From Phycisphaerae bacterium (GTDB lineage: Bacteria > Planctomycetota > Phycisphaerae > Sedimentisphaerales > Anaerohalosphaeraceae): 43,062 nt of DNA. Below the pieces are notes generated by a model. The model worked only from the letters and a program-made list of their open reading frames with translations. It did not search any database and was not told the origin of the DNA. The position numbers were made by a program, and so were the translations under genes. Each line of letters opens with the position of its first letter. Position 1 is the first letter of the stretch. Positions 29,922-39,481 of this stretch are shown piece after piece. The stretch is taken from assembly GCA_014859965.1 (NCBI GenBank), contig JACZKQ010000168.1, positions 1-43,062 on the forward strand, read 5' to 3'.

Positions 29922-31331
29922 ATGCCAATCGACGAGGATGAAGATCAGTTAGACGCCGGTCTGGAAAAGGCTCGGGCCTTTTTTCAGCGCGCTGAAGAGG
30001 TGGCGGCAACCGACAACTTCGATTACGCCATCGATATGTACCTTGAGGGGTTGCGCCGTTCGCCTGACGCCCTTGAGGACGGCCATGCGCCGCTGCGCAG
30101 AATGGCCCTCATCCGACAGGGAAAAGGCGGCAAGAAACCGTCCATTACAGATAAAATGAAACGCCACGGCGGAAAACTGCCGCTTGACGAGATGCTTAAC
30201 GCCGAATACCTGCTCGCCAAGGATCCCGATCACCTCCCCTACGCCGAGGCCATGCTCAAGGCCGCGGTCGCCGGCGGCTATCATCGGACCGCCCAATGGA
30301 TCGCAACCCTCGTTTTTGATGCTAATAACGCCAGTTCCAAGCCGTCCCTGCCCACGTATCTGCTTTTAAAGGACGCCTACGTCGAAATGGGGCACTTCGA
30401 ACGGGCCGTCGCCGCCTGCCAACGGGCAGTGGAACTCAAACCCGGCGATGCCGTTTTGCTGGACGAGTTGCGAAACCTCTCGGCACAAATGACCGTCGCA
30501 CGCGGCAAGTACGGCGAAGAAGGCGATTTCCGTAGATCCGTCCGCGACCGCGACAAACAGGAAATGCTCCATGCCTCCGAAAACCTCGTCAAGAGCGTCG
30601 ATTATCGCGCCCGTGCTGTCGAAGAGGCCAGAAGAACCTATGCCAATAAGCCCGATGTCCCCCCCGTCGTCTTCGCGCTGGTCGATGCACTTATCGGCCT
30701 CGAGACCAGACCCGCTTTCGACGAGGCCCTGGCAGTCCTCGATGAAGCCCATAAGCGCACGCAGGATTTCTCCTATAAGCGGCGAGCCGGCGACCTGCAG
30801 ATCAGAAAACTCAAGGGCGACGTCAGAAAAGTGAGAAATGCCCTCAAACAAGAGCCCGGCAACGCTGAACTGGCAGCCAAACTGGACGAAGTAACCGCAC
30901 AATACGAAACGACCGCACTCGAATATTTCCGCACGTGCGTCGAAAACTACCCGACCGAACTCAAAATGAAGTATGAGTACGGCCAGTGCCTCATCCGGAA
31001 CAAACGACCCGACGAGGCAATTCCCCTGTTTCAGGAGGCACAGAAGGACCCCCGCTTTAAAATCGCCGCCATGGACAAAACCGGCCTCTGCTTTTTCCTC
31101 AAGGGCTGGTACACCGACGCCATCGATATCTTCGAACAAGCCATCGCCGCCTGCGAAGTACAGGAAAGCCCGATCGCCAAAGACCTGCGGTACAATCTCG
31201 CCAGAAGCTGCGAGGAAGACGGGCAAATCGACAAAGCTTTGGAGCTTTACCGCAAGCTCGCTCAGCTTGACTTCGGCTTCAGAGACGTCCGCGACCGGGT
31301 CCAGAAACTGCGAAACCAGAACAATCCGTGA
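29922..31331 (+). CDS. TPR-repeat protein, unknown role
   Basis: Start ATG 29922 with GTGGAGAT upstream. The 469-residue protein has no signal peptide and an acidic N-terminus (MPIDEDEDQLDAGLEKARAFF). TPR-like helix pairs occur near residues 15-50, 140-185 (VEMGHFERAVAACQRAVELKPG), and 340-460 (RNKRPDEAIPLFQEAQK; DEAIDIF-like units). A long, charged coiled coil lies at about 280-330 (KLKGDVRKVRNALKQEP). It is probably a cytoplasmic scaffold. It is followed by ribosomal and RNA-processing genes on the same strand, and may be co-transcribed with rpsT (gap 67 bases). No enzymatic domain is visible. Confidence 0.85.
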   Translation: MPIDEDEDQLDAGLEKARAFFQRAEEVAATDNFDYAIDMYLEGLRRSPDALEDGHAPLRRMALIRQGKGGKKPSITDKMKRHGGKLPLDEMLNAEYLLAKDPDHLPYAEAMLKAAVAGGYHRTAQWIATLVFDANNASSKPSLPTYLLLKDAYVEMGHFERAVAACQRAVELKPGDAVLLDELRNLSAQMTVARGKYGEEGDFRRSVRDRDKQEMLHASENLVKSVDYRARAVEEARRTYANKPDVPPVVFALVDALIGLETRPAFDEALAVLDEAHKRTQDFSYKRRAGDLQIRKLKGDVRKVRNALKQEPGNAELAAKLDEVTAQYETTALEYFRTCVENYPTELKMKYEYGQCLIRNKRPDEAIPLFQEAQKDPRFKIAAMDKTGLCFFLKGWYTDAIDIFEQAIAACEVQESPIAKDLRYNLARSCEEDGQIDKALELYRKLAQLDFGFRDVRDRVQKLRNQNNP

Positions 31332-31398
31332 GAAAAAAATACCGAACAACCTCTCAGCAACAAGTATTTAAATAGAAACTATAAGACAGGAGCACATT

Positions 31399-31674
31399 GT
31401 GGCGCATTCGTTATCGTCAAAGAAAAGAAACCGGCAAAACGTTAAACGCAAGGTCATTAACCGGGCTCGCAAGAGCATGGTCAAGACCCAGATAAAGCAT
31501 TTCGAAACAGCGCTGACCGAAGGCGACATGGACAAAGCCACCACCCAGTATCGGCTTCTCGTCCAGCGACTCGACAGAGTCTCCTGCACCAGCACCGTGC
31601 ACAAAAACACCGCCGCACGGATTAAGTCGCGCATGGCCCGCCGTCTCAACGCGGCCACGGCCAAAAAGGCCTGA
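31399..31674 (+). CDS. rpsT: 30S ribosomal protein S20
   Basis: The start is GTG at 31399, with CAGGAGC six bases upstream. The 91-residue, strongly basic protein has the S20 pattern: MAHSLSSKKRNRQN at the start, RARKSMVKTQIKHF, and a Lys/Arg/Ala-rich end with HKNTAARIKSRMARRLN. It binds 16S rRNA early in 30S assembly. rnr follows 82 bases later behind a hairpin. Confidence 0.96.
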   Translation: MAHSLSSKKRNRQNVKRKVINRARKSMVKTQIKHFETALTEGDMDKATTQYRLLVQRLDRVSCTSTVHKNTAARIKSRMARRLNAATAKKA

Positions 31675-31706
31675 TCTGTGCCCGTGTTCTTATTGCAGAA
31701 ACCGCG

Positions 31707-31737
31707 GCGTATAGTCGATATACCGTCGGCTATACGC
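31707..31737 (+). terminator. Hairpin between rpsT and rnr
   Basis: GCGTATAG (31707-31714) pairs with CTATACGC (31730-31737), followed by a short T-rich stretch (TGTTTCTTT). An alternative smaller stem GTATA / TATAC uses 31709-31713 and 31719-31723. The two exclude each other. This may be a partial terminator that limits read-through into rnr, or an mRNA processing site. Confidence 0.5.
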
Positions 31738-31756
31738 TGTTTCTTTGGTGCGGCAA

Positions 31757-33967
31757 ATGAAAACCTTTGAACGCGACATAATTCGGCACGTCTCACGCCG
31801 CGACTACTCGCCCGTCAAGCTCTCTGCGCTGGCTAAATCGCTCGGCATCAGCGACGAAGACTTCCCCGAGTTCAAGGCCGTTTTCATGGACCTCCAATCG
31901 CAGGGACGCGTCATCCTCGGCGCAAGAAACCTCGTCACCCTGCCCGAGATGTCCGGACGCGTCATCGGCACGTTCCGCGGCAACCCAAAAGGCTTCGGAT
32001 TTATCGTCCCGCTGGAACCCAATAACCACGGAGACCTTTTCGTCGGCCCCAAGGACACCGACGGCGCCATGACCGGCGACACCGTCAGCGCAAAGGTGGT
32101 CAGGAAGGGCATCCGCGCCGGACAGACGCGCTTCACCGGCGTCATAGAAGAAATCCTCCAGCGCGGCCAGAACAAGCTTGTCGGAAAACTTCAGCGCCTC
32201 GACGGCGAATGGATCGTCAAGCCCGACGGCAAGGAGTTCTTCGAACCCGTGGTCGTCGACGATGTCGGCGCCAAAGGCGCCAAGCTCGATGACAAGGTCG
32301 TCGTCGAAATCCTCACCTTCGCCACCGAGCGGTACCTCGCCCGAGGGGTTATCGTCGATGTGCTCGGCGCCGCTGGCCTGTACGAATCCGAGACGAAATC
32401 GATCATGGCCCAGCACAAGCTGCCTGAGGCCTTCCCCGAAGAGGTCCTTGCCCAGGCCAGGCACGCCGGCGCCGGATTTGACCCCGCCGCCGACGCCGGA
32501 CGCGACGACATCACCGCCGAAACCATTATCACCATAGACCCGCCTGACGCAAAGGACTTCGACGACGCCATCAGCCTTCGAAAGAACAAAGACGGCAACT
32601 GGATTCTCGGCATCCATATCGCCGATGTTGCCACGTTTGTTCCCATGAACAGCCTGCTCGACGTCGAGGCCAGACAGCGCGGCAACAGCACCTATCTGCC
32701 GCGCAAAGTCATCCCTATGCTGCCGGAAATCCTTTCCAACGGCGTCTGCAGCCTCCAACCCAAACAAAAACGCTTCGCCAAGAGCGTATATATTACCTAC
32801 GACATCAAAGGCAACGTACTCGGCACCGAATTCGCCAACAGCCTGATCAGCTCCAAGGCCCGCCTCACCTATCTCGAAGCCGACGCAATCATCAAAGGCG
32901 ACGCCAAAGGCTGGCCCGGCGAAGTGGTCGCCCTCCTCAAGGACATGGAAACCCTCGCCCGCGCGATTGAGAAACGCCGCCACAAGAAAGGCATGCTGCA
33001 CCTCGACCTGCCAGAGACCGAGCTGATCTTCGACGATCAGGGACGCGTCGTCGACGCCCAGCCGGCCGACGACAGTTATCCGCACACTATTATCGAGATG
33101 TTCATGGTCGAGGCCAACGAGGCCGTGGCGTCACTGCTCGATCGGTTCAATATTCCCTTTATGCGGCGCATTCACCCCGACCCCGACCCGTCAAGCTCGA
33201 AGAACCTCGCCCGTGTCGTCAAGCTCTGCGGCCTCAAGGTCCCCCGCCAGCTTGACCGCGCGGCCATCCAGGACCTGCTGGCCGCGGTCAAAGGCAAGCC
33301 CTCCTCTTACGCCATAAACATCTACATCCTCAGGAGCCTCCAAAAAGCCGAATACGCCCCGCTGCACATCGGCCATTTCGCGCTAGCCTCGAAGAACTAC
33401 TGCCACTTTACCAGCCCGATCCGCCGGTACGCCGACCTGCTCGTCCACCGACTTTTGGAGTGCTACCTTAAACACCACCTCAACCTGATCGGCCTCGAAG
33501 AGGTCCTCCCGGATGCCGAACTCGCCGAAATCGGCAAACACATCAGCTTCACCGAACAGCGCTCCGCCGACGCCGAACGCGAACTCAAGACCGTCCTCAT
33601 CCTCCAGATGCTCAGCACCAAAATCGGCTCCGAACTCAACTGCGTCATCTCCGGCCTGACCAATTTCGGCCTCTTCGCACAGTGCATCAAGTACGGCATC
33701 GAAGGGCTCATCGAACTGGGCGACCTCGGCCTGGACGAATGGCGCTACGATGAAAAAGCCCAAGCCGTCGTCGGCCTCCACTCTCAGAAAACCGTCCACC
33801 TCGGACAAGACATGAAGGTCCGCATCGTCGAAGTAAACATCCCCGCAAGAAAGCTCTCCCTCGCCCCAGCCGAGCCGCTCGTCACCTCCAGGCAGAAGCT
33901 CGACTCCCCCAAAAACCGCCAAAAAGCCCGCAAGACCAAAAGACAGCGCCGCGGCCGACGCGGCTGA
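31757..33967 (+). CDS. rnr: Ribonuclease R, 3'-5' exoribonuclease
   Basis: The start is ATG 31757; GTG at 31748 and TTG at 31745 are also in frame, and none has a strong ribosome-binding site. The 736-residue protein has an N-terminal helix-turn-helix-like part, a cold-shock domain (GNPKGFGFIVPL), and the RNB core with IDPPDAKDFDDAISL (about residues 258-272, catalytic Asp cluster). A C-terminal S1 domain (GLTNFGLFAQC) and a basic tail (KTKRQRRGRRG) follow. It degrades structured RNA and takes part in rRNA quality control. It is about 80 residues shorter than E. coli RNase R. Confidence 0.95.
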   Translation: MKTFERDIIRHVSRRDYSPVKLSALAKSLGISDEDFPEFKAVFMDLQSQGRVILGARNLVTLPEMSGRVIGTFRGNPKGFGFIVPLEPNNHGDLFVGPKDTDGAMTGDTVSAKVVRKGIRAGQTRFTGVIEEILQRGQNKLVGKLQRLDGEWIVKPDGKEFFEPVVVDDVGAKGAKLDDKVVVEILTFATERYLARGVIVDVLGAAGLYESETKSIMAQHKLPEAFPEEVLAQARHAGAGFDPAADAGRDDITAETIITIDPPDAKDFDDAISLRKNKDGNWILGIHIADVATFVPMNSLLDVEARQRGNSTYLPRKVIPMLPEILSNGVCSLQPKQKRFAKSVYITYDIKGNVLGTEFANSLISSKARLTYLEADAIIKGDAKGWPGEVVALLKDMETLARAIEKRRHKKGMLHLDLPETELIFDDQGRVVDAQPADDSYPHTIIEMFMVEANEAVASLLDRFNIPFMRRIHPDPDPSSSKNLARVVKLCGLKVPRQLDRAAIQDLLAAVKGKPSSYAINIYILRSLQKAEYAPLHIGHFALASKNYCHFTSPIRRYADLLVHRLLECYLKHHLNLIGLEEVLPDAELAEIGKHISFTEQRSADAERELKTVLILQMLSTKIGSELNCVISGLTNFGLFAQCIKYGIEGLIELGDLGLDEWRYDEKAQAVVGLHSQKTVHLGQDMKVRIVEVNIPARKLSLAPAEPLVTSRQKLDSPKNRQKARKTKRQRRGRRG

Positions 33968-34244
33968 CCCCATCGCTGAATTGCACAGGTCACGCGTACA
34001 AAGACGGGGACATCATTGCCGCTGGAAACCCGCGCAGGCAGAACTGTGATCAGCCGGGCGATTTCCGCGGCCCGCCATTTTTAGTTTTCCACATGTGAAA
34101 TACGGAATTATTTTGTGCTTCGGAATTCCAATTTCGTAGTTCCTCCGTGGGCATCGAACTCTTGACACTCACCCTTTATTGTGCCATAGTACCGACTTTC
34201 AAACGTCGATAACCAAAAAGTAACAGATTCCGGGAAAATAAGTC
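33968..34244. other. Intergenic region rnr-efp
   Basis: 277 bases with no ORF of note. The distal part holds the efp promoter (34162-34190). The proximal part shows short dyads and a TTTTTAGTTTT tract around 34078-34089 that could end rnr transcription, but no good stem precedes it. Confidence 0.5.
34162..34190 (+). promoter_or_regulatory. Promoter of efp-secA
   Basis: A perfect TTGACA (34162-34167), 17-base spacer, CATAGT (34185-34190). The predicted start near 34197 gives a leader of about 48 bases before efp. Confidence 0.6.
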
Positions 34245-34802
34245 ATGAAAGCATCCGAAATGAGAAAGGGCCAGACCCTCAAGGTCGATGGGAACCTTTA
34301 TTCGATCGTGGACTTCCAGCACGTCAAGCTCGGCAAAGGCGGCGCGGTTTATCAGACCAAGCTCAAGAGCCTCACCGACGGCGCCATTCGGGATATCCGC
34401 CTCCGCTCTGAAGAAATCATCGAAGAGGCCTACCTCGACAAACGCGATTACGAGTATCTCTACTCATCGCCCAACGAACACGTCCTCATGGACACGGAAT
34501 CGTACGACCAGATCACCCTCGACGACGACGCTTTCGGCGACGGCCAGAAGTACCTCAAACCCAATACCCATCTTCAGGTCAGCATGTATGGCAACAAGCC
34601 GGTCGTCATCACCCTGCCCAACACCGTCGACCTGGTCGTCACCGACACCGCCCCCGAAATCAAGGGTGCAACGGCCACCAATCAGAACAAGCCGGCGACC
34701 CTCGAGACCGGGCTCGTCGTCACCGTGCCGCCCTTCATCAAGGTCGGCGAACTCATTCGCATTGATACCCGTACCGGGGAGTATATTACCCGAGTTAAAT
34801 AG
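34245..34802 (+). CDS. efp: Translation elongation factor P
   Basis: The 185-residue protein has the three beta-barrel layout of EF-P: MRKGQTLKVDGNLYSIVDF, then HVKLGKGGAVYQTK with Lys31 at the tip that is modified in many species. It ends with IRIDTRTGEYITRVK. The usual Pro before GKGG is Leu here. The modification system (EpmA, or rhamnosyl EarP, which needs Arg) cannot be deduced, but Lys excludes EarP. EF-P relieves ribosome stalling at polyproline. secA follows after 69 bases. Confidence 0.94.
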   Translation: MKASEMRKGQTLKVDGNLYSIVDFQHVKLGKGGAVYQTKLKSLTDGAIRDIRLRSEEIIEEAYLDKRDYEYLYSSPNEHVLMDTESYDQITLDDDAFGDGQKYLKPNTHLQVSMYGNKPVVITLPNTVDLVVTDTAPEIKGATATNQNKPATLETGLVVTVPPFIKVGELIRIDTRTGEYITRVK

Positions 34803-34871
34803 AAATGCAGAACCCGTCCGCGGCACTGCGGCTTGGCCGCCGTGGATCAGCAGGTAAGGGGGTCCGAATAA

Positions 34872-37800
34872 ATGGCGTTCGACAAAATCGGCAAGACGCT
34901 GGTTAAAATTTTCGGCTCACGGAACGAGCGTATGGTCAAGTCCTACATGGCCAACGCGCTCAGGGCGCGCGCCCTCGAAGAGGGGATGATGGCCCTCGAT
35001 GACGAGGCCCTCGGCGCCAGGACCGCCGAATTCAAGGAGCGGCTCGCCGCCGGCAGCCGTCCCGAAGACATCCTCGTCGAGGCCTTCGCCGCCGTGCGCG
35101 AAGCGGCCCGCCGCAATGTCGCCATGCGCCACTTCGACGTCCAGCTCCTCGGCGGAAACGTCCTCTATGACGGCAAGATCGCCGAAATGGCCACCGGTGA
35201 AGGAAAGACCCTCGTCGCCACCCTCGCCGCCTATCTCGCCCACCTCTCAGGCCGAAAGGTCCACGTCGTCACCGTAAACGACTACCTGGCAAAACGCGAC
35301 GCCGAGTGGATGCGACCCGTCTACACCGCACTCGGCCTCACCGTCGGCGCCATTCAGTCCGACATGGACTCCACCGGGCAGGAACGACGCGACCAGTACA
35401 ACTGCGACATCACCTATGGAACCAACAACGAGTTCGGCTTCGATTACCTCCGCGACAACATGAAAGTCGCCATCGAGCAGATGGTCCAAAGCCCCCTCCA
35501 GTACGCCATTGTCGACGAAGTCGACTCCATCCTTATCGATGAGGCCCGCACCCCCCTCATCATCTCCGGCCCCGCCTTCGACGATGTCACCCGATATAAG
35601 AAAGCCGACTCCGTCTGCCGCCAGCTCATCAAAATCCAGAGCGGATACGACAACCTCAAGAAACGCATCGACACCGCCGAACGCACCATCGCCAACGCCC
35701 AGGGCGAACTCGCCGAAGCCAAGAAGGCCAAAGACGCTCCGCGCATGGAAAAGGCCCAGAAGGTCATCGACGAAAACCAGTCCCGGCTCGCCGAGGACCG
35801 CACGAAGCTTGAAACCATGACCCAGTACTACGAGGTCGAGCACGACCGCAAGGCCGTCCACCTCACCCACGAGGGCATCGGCGCCGCCCAGGAATTCGCC
35901 GGCGTCGGCTCCTTCTTCACGGGGTCCAACATGGAATGGCCCCACATGCTCGAACAGGGCCTCCGCGCCCATGTCACCTTCGAGCGGGAAAGAGACTACG
36001 TCGTCATCGACGGCAAGGTGGTCATCGTCGACGAATTCACCGGCCGCCTCATGCACGGCCGGCAATGGTCCGACGGGCTCCACCAGGCCGTCGAAGCAAA
36101 GGAGAACGTCAAGGTCAAGGAAGAAACCCAGACACTTGCCACCATCACCCTCCAGAACTTCTTCAAGCTCTACGGCCGCCTGGCGGGCATGACGGGAACC
36201 GCTGCCACCGAGGCCGACGAGTTCATGAACATCTATAAGCTCGACGTCGTCGTCATCCCGACCAACAAACCCTGCGTCCGCGACGACCAGCATGACATGA
36301 TCTACAAGACCCTCAAAGAGAAATTCGACGCCATCGTCGACAACATCCACGAAGTCAGCTCCGCCGGGCGGCCCGTCCTCGTCGGCACCGTCAGCATCGA
36401 AAAGAGCGAAATGCTCTCCAACGCCCTCACCCGCAAGTACGGCGTCGAACACGAGGTCCTCAACGCCAAGCAGCACGCCCGCGAAGCCTCCATCGTCGAA
36501 AAGGCCGGCTGGCAGCACCACGCCCGTGACGGCCGCGCCGTCGGCAACGTCACCATCGCCACCAACATGGCCGGCCGCGGCACCGACATCAAACTCGGCC
36601 CCGGCGTCGCCGACCTCGGCGGCCTTCACATCGTCGGCACCGAACGTCACGAGGCCCGCCGCATCGACAACCAGCTCCGAGGCCGTGCCGGCCGACAGGG
36701 CGACCAAGGCTCCAGCGTCTTCTTCCTCAGCTTCGACGACGACCTCATGCGCGTCTTCGCACCCGAGTGGACCGTCAAGGCCCTCGCCTGGATCGGCTGG
36801 GAAGAAGGGCAGCCTATCTATCACTCGCGAATCAGCAAAGGCATCGAAAAGGCCCAGAAAAAAGTCGAAGAACGCAACTTCGAATCCCGAAAGAGCCTCC
36901 TCGAATACGACGAGGTCATGGACTACCAGCGGAAAATTTTCTATTCCCGCCGCCGCAACATCATCGCCGGCAAAGGCCTAAAGCCCCTCATTGAGGAAAT
37001 GATCGAATCGGTCATCGACGGCAGCGTCCGCAATATTCTCGCCGCCGACTACCCCCTCAAGTGCATCGCCGAGTGGGCCCGAACCAAGTTCGGCGTGGAC
37101 CTCCAGCCCGGCCGCATCGACGGCCTCACCGCCGAAGAACTCGAAGAGCAGATCAAAGAGCGGGCCAAGAAGAACGCCGCCAACGAAATCCAGGTATCCA
37201 TCGGCGAGTACCTCGAAGACTACGAGGACCGAAGCACCTGGAATCTCGATGGCCTGTCCCGCTGGGCCATGAGCGCCTACGGCGCGGGCCTGTCCGGCGG
37301 CAAACTCCGCAATGCCGACGCCGAGGAAATCGAACAGATGATCGCCGACGCCGCAGCCGATCAGATCGACAAGAAAGACTGCGCCGAACTCAGCGAATTC
37401 CTCCATGAAGACTTCGCACTCAAGACCTTCACTCAGTGGGCCACGAGCAAATTCGACATTCCGCTAACCGTCGACGACATCCGCGGCCTCAAACCCGAAA
37501 AGGTCCATGACAAAGTCGCCGACGCCGTCGCCGAAAAATACCGCCAGCGCGAGATTGAATACCCCGTCGAGTTCGCCATGACGATGGCTTTCGGCCCCCA
37601 GGGCCCCAACGTCTACGGACTCCAGGCCCTTGCCGACTGGGCCAATCGCCGCTTCAACGCCAACTTCACCGTCGAAAAACTCCAGGAAGACAAACCCCAG
37701 TCCATCTACAAGGAACTCCTCGAACTCAGCAGACGCTACCACGACGGCTGGCTCGAACAGGAAGTCGCCGCAAAGGTCCGAAGCGCGGGCTCGCCCGCCG

Positions 37801-38357
37801 AACTCGCCGAATGGTCGAACACGTACTTCGACACGCAGTTCACCGAAGCCGACTTCCCCGACGCCGAAGAAAGCGAAGCCAAAATCCTCGACGCGGCCCG
37901 CGAATTCGCCCGCCGCGAACTGGCAGACCTCGAGCGCTACGTCCTGCTCCAGATCTACGACGCCACATGGAAGGACCACCTCTACGCCATGGACCACCTC
38001 AAGGAGAGCATCTTCCTCCGAGCCTTCGCCGAACGCGACCCCAAGGTCGAATACAAGCAGGAAGGCTTCCGCATGTTCTCCGAGATGCAGGAGACCATCG
38101 AGGACAAGGTCACCGGCACCATCTTTAAGGTCCGGCTGGAAGCAGGCGCCCGCGCAAGAAGCGTTTGGCAGGTCAGCCAGACAAAACACGATCAGGTCGG
38201 CCAGTTCGAAATGTCCGAACGCCAGCGCGCCGCCGCCAACGCCCCCCAGGGCGAACAAACTGTAAAACAGATCAAACTCGATACACCAAAAGTGGGACGA
38301 AACGACCCCTGCCCCTGCGGCAGCGGAAAGAAGTACAAGAAGTGCTGCGGCCAGTAG
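34872..38357 (+). CDS. secA: Preprotein translocase ATPase SecA, enlarged
   Basis: Start ATG 34872 with AAGGGGG upstream. The 1161-residue protein is about 260 longer than E. coli SecA. The motor is normal: [54 protein letters not shown]. Two insertions are visible. One is a coiled coil at about residues 259-312 ([20 protein letters not shown]) in the first nucleotide-binding fold. The other, at about 728-1015, replaces the short segment before the helical scaffold's end with five similar units, each with a Trp (W735, 798, 856, 923, 981) and an F/Y some four to seven residues on. The C-terminus keeps the zinc SEC-C motif [16 protein letters not shown]. It drives secreted proteins through SecYEG. 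Confidence 0.96.
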   Translation: MAFDKIGKTLVKIFGSRNERMVKSYMANALRARALEEGMMALDDEALGARTAEFKERLAAGSRPEDILVEAFAAVREAARRNVAMRHFDVQLLGGNVLYDGKIAEMATGEGKTLVATLAAYLAHLSGRKVHVVTVNDYLAKRDAEWMRPVYTALGLTVGAIQSDMDSTGQERRDQYNCDITYGTNNEFGFDYLRDNMKVAIEQMVQSPLQYAIVDEVDSILIDEARTPLIISGPAFDDVTRYKKADSVCRQLIKIQSGYDNLKKRIDTAERTIANAQGELAEAKKAKDAPRMEKAQKVIDENQSRLAEDRTKLETMTQYYEVEHDRKAVHLTHEGIGAAQEFAGVGSFFTGSNMEWPHMLEQGLRAHVTFERERDYVVIDGKVVIVDEFTGRLMHGRQWSDGLHQAVEAKENVKVKEETQTLATITLQNFFKLYGRLAGMTGTAATEADEFMNIYKLDVVVIPTNKPCVRDDQHDMIYKTLKEKFDAIVDNIHEVSSAGRPVLVGTVSIEKSEMLSNALTRKYGVEHEVLNAKQHAREASIVEKAGWQHHARDGRAVGNVTIATNMAGRGTDIKLGPGVADLGGLHIVGTERHEARRIDNQLRGRAGRQGDQGSSVFFLSFDDDLMRVFAPEWTVKALAWIGWEEGQPIYHSRISKGIEKAQKKVEERNFESRKSLLEYDEVMDYQRKIFYSRRRNIIAGKGLKPLIEEMIESVIDGSVRNILAADYPLKCIAEWARTKFGVDLQPGRIDGLTAEELEEQIKERAKKNAANEIQVSIGEYLEDYEDRSTWNLDGLSRWAMSAYGAGLSGGKLRNADAEEIEQMIADAAADQIDKKDCAELSEFLHEDFALKTFTQWATSKFDIPLTVDDIRGLKPEKVHDKVADAVAEKYRQREIEYPVEFAMTMAFGPQGPNVYGLQALADWANRRFNANFTVEKLQEDKPQSIYKELLELSRRYHDGWLEQEVAAKVRSAGSPAELAEWSNTYFDTQFTEADFPDAEESEAKILDAAREFARRELADLERYVLLQIYDATWKDHLYAMDHLKESIFLRAFAERDPKVEYKQEGFRMFSEMQETIEDKVTGTIFKVRLEAGARARSVWQVSQTKHDQVGQFEMSERQRAAANAPQGEQTVKQIKLDTPKVGRNDPCPCGSGKKYKKCCGQ

Positions 38358-38409
38358 CGGCTGAGCCGACCGAATCACAAAACTACCGGCTTAATCAGCG
38401 GAGCAGACG

Positions 38410-39423
38410 ATGAACAGAATCACGCGAACCGCACTCTGTACGGCACTGCTGGTCTTTTCGGCACGTCTTCCCCTGCGGGCCGATACCGTCGCCATGCCCC
38501 GAATGTACTACACCGACACAAGCTTCGGCAATGCCTTCGCCAAGGACCCAGACGTCGTCCGCTTTGCCGGCCGATACCTCATGTATTACACGGCAAGCCG
38601 CCCGGGCAAGGGACTGGTGATCGGCATCGCCGAAAGCACCGACATGATCCAGTGGACCAAGGCCGGCGACATCCTGCCGGAGCAGGGCTGCGAGGAAAAA
38701 GGCATCGCGGCCCCGGCGGCCATTGTGCTGGGCGGCAAGGTCCACCTCTTCTACCAGACCTACGGAAACGGCCCCAAAGACGCTATCTGCCACGCCGTCA
38801 GCACTGACGGCCTGCGCTTTGTCCGTAACGAGACCAACCCCGTTTTTCGCCCAAGCGGCCAGTGGAACTGCGGCCGGGCCATCGATGCCGACGTCATCGA
38901 GCACGAGGGCAAAATGCTTCTCTACTGGGCCACGCGCGATCCCGCCTACAAGGTCCAGATGATCGGCGTCGCCGCCGCCCCGATGGATTCGGATTTCGGC
39001 CGCGACGCATGGCGACAGTGCTGCGACGGACCCATCCTCAAACCCGAACTGCCCTGGGAGAAAAACTGCATCGAAGCCGCCGCGGTCGTCCGCCGCAATG
39101 ACCGGCTCTACATGTTCTATGCCGGCGCCTACAATAACGAACCGCAGCAGATCGGCTGTGCCGTCAGCGACGACGGCATCCGCTGGCAGCGCCTGTCCAC
39201 GCGGCCGCTCCTGCCCAACGGCGACCCCGGAACGTGGAACGCCAGCGAGTCGGGCCACCCCGGCATCTTCACCGACGACGACGGCAAAATGTACCTTTTC
39301 TTCCAGGGCAACAACGATCGCGGCAAAACATGGGGTCTGTCGAAGATGTACGTGAGATGGGACGGCGACGAACCGTATCTTATCCGTCCGGGCGACAACC
39401 ACCGGTTCGATCTGGTCAAATGA
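38410..39423 (+). CDS. Secreted five-bladed propeller glycosidase-like protein (GH43/GH130 type)
   Basis: Start ATG 38410. The 337-residue protein has a signal peptide ending near residue 25 (PLRADT). A repeating beta-propeller follows, with AKDPDVVRFAGRYLMYYTA (Asp46/Asp48), RAIDADVIEHEGKMLLYW (Asp159/161) and NCIEAAAVVRRNDRLYMFY (Glu222). These three acidic sites match the arrangement in GH43-like and GH32/68/130-like clans, where they act as base, modulator and acid. Substrate is unknown. It is between secA and a GTPase gene, with no carbohydrate locus nearby. Confidence 0.8.
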   Translation: MNRITRTALCTALLVFSARLPLRADTVAMPRMYYTDTSFGNAFAKDPDVVRFAGRYLMYYTASRPGKGLVIGIAESTDMIQWTKAGDILPEQGCEEKGIAAPAAIVLGGKVHLFYQTYGNGPKDAICHAVSTDGLRFVRNETNPVFRPSGQWNCGRAIDADVIEHEGKMLLYWATRDPAYKVQMIGVAAAPMDSDFGRDAWRQCCDGPILKPELPWEKNCIEAAAVVRRNDRLYMFYAGAYNNEPQQIGCAVSDDGIRWQRLSTRPLLPNGDPGTWNASESGHPGIFTDDDGKMYLFFQGNNDRGKTWGLSKMYVRWDGDEPYLIRPGDNHRFDLVK

Positions 39424-39481
39424 CAGCGCAGGGGCGCCCCTTGACGGCGCCCGGAGTATTGTGTTCTTACGGGAGGTTTCG

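Noticed and set aside
35247..36824. 525-codon ORF antisense to secA, and similar ones at 31793-33085 and 17275-19458
   Set aside because: Antisense shadows of secA, rnr and the propeller-TPR gene; low-complexity composition and no start signals.
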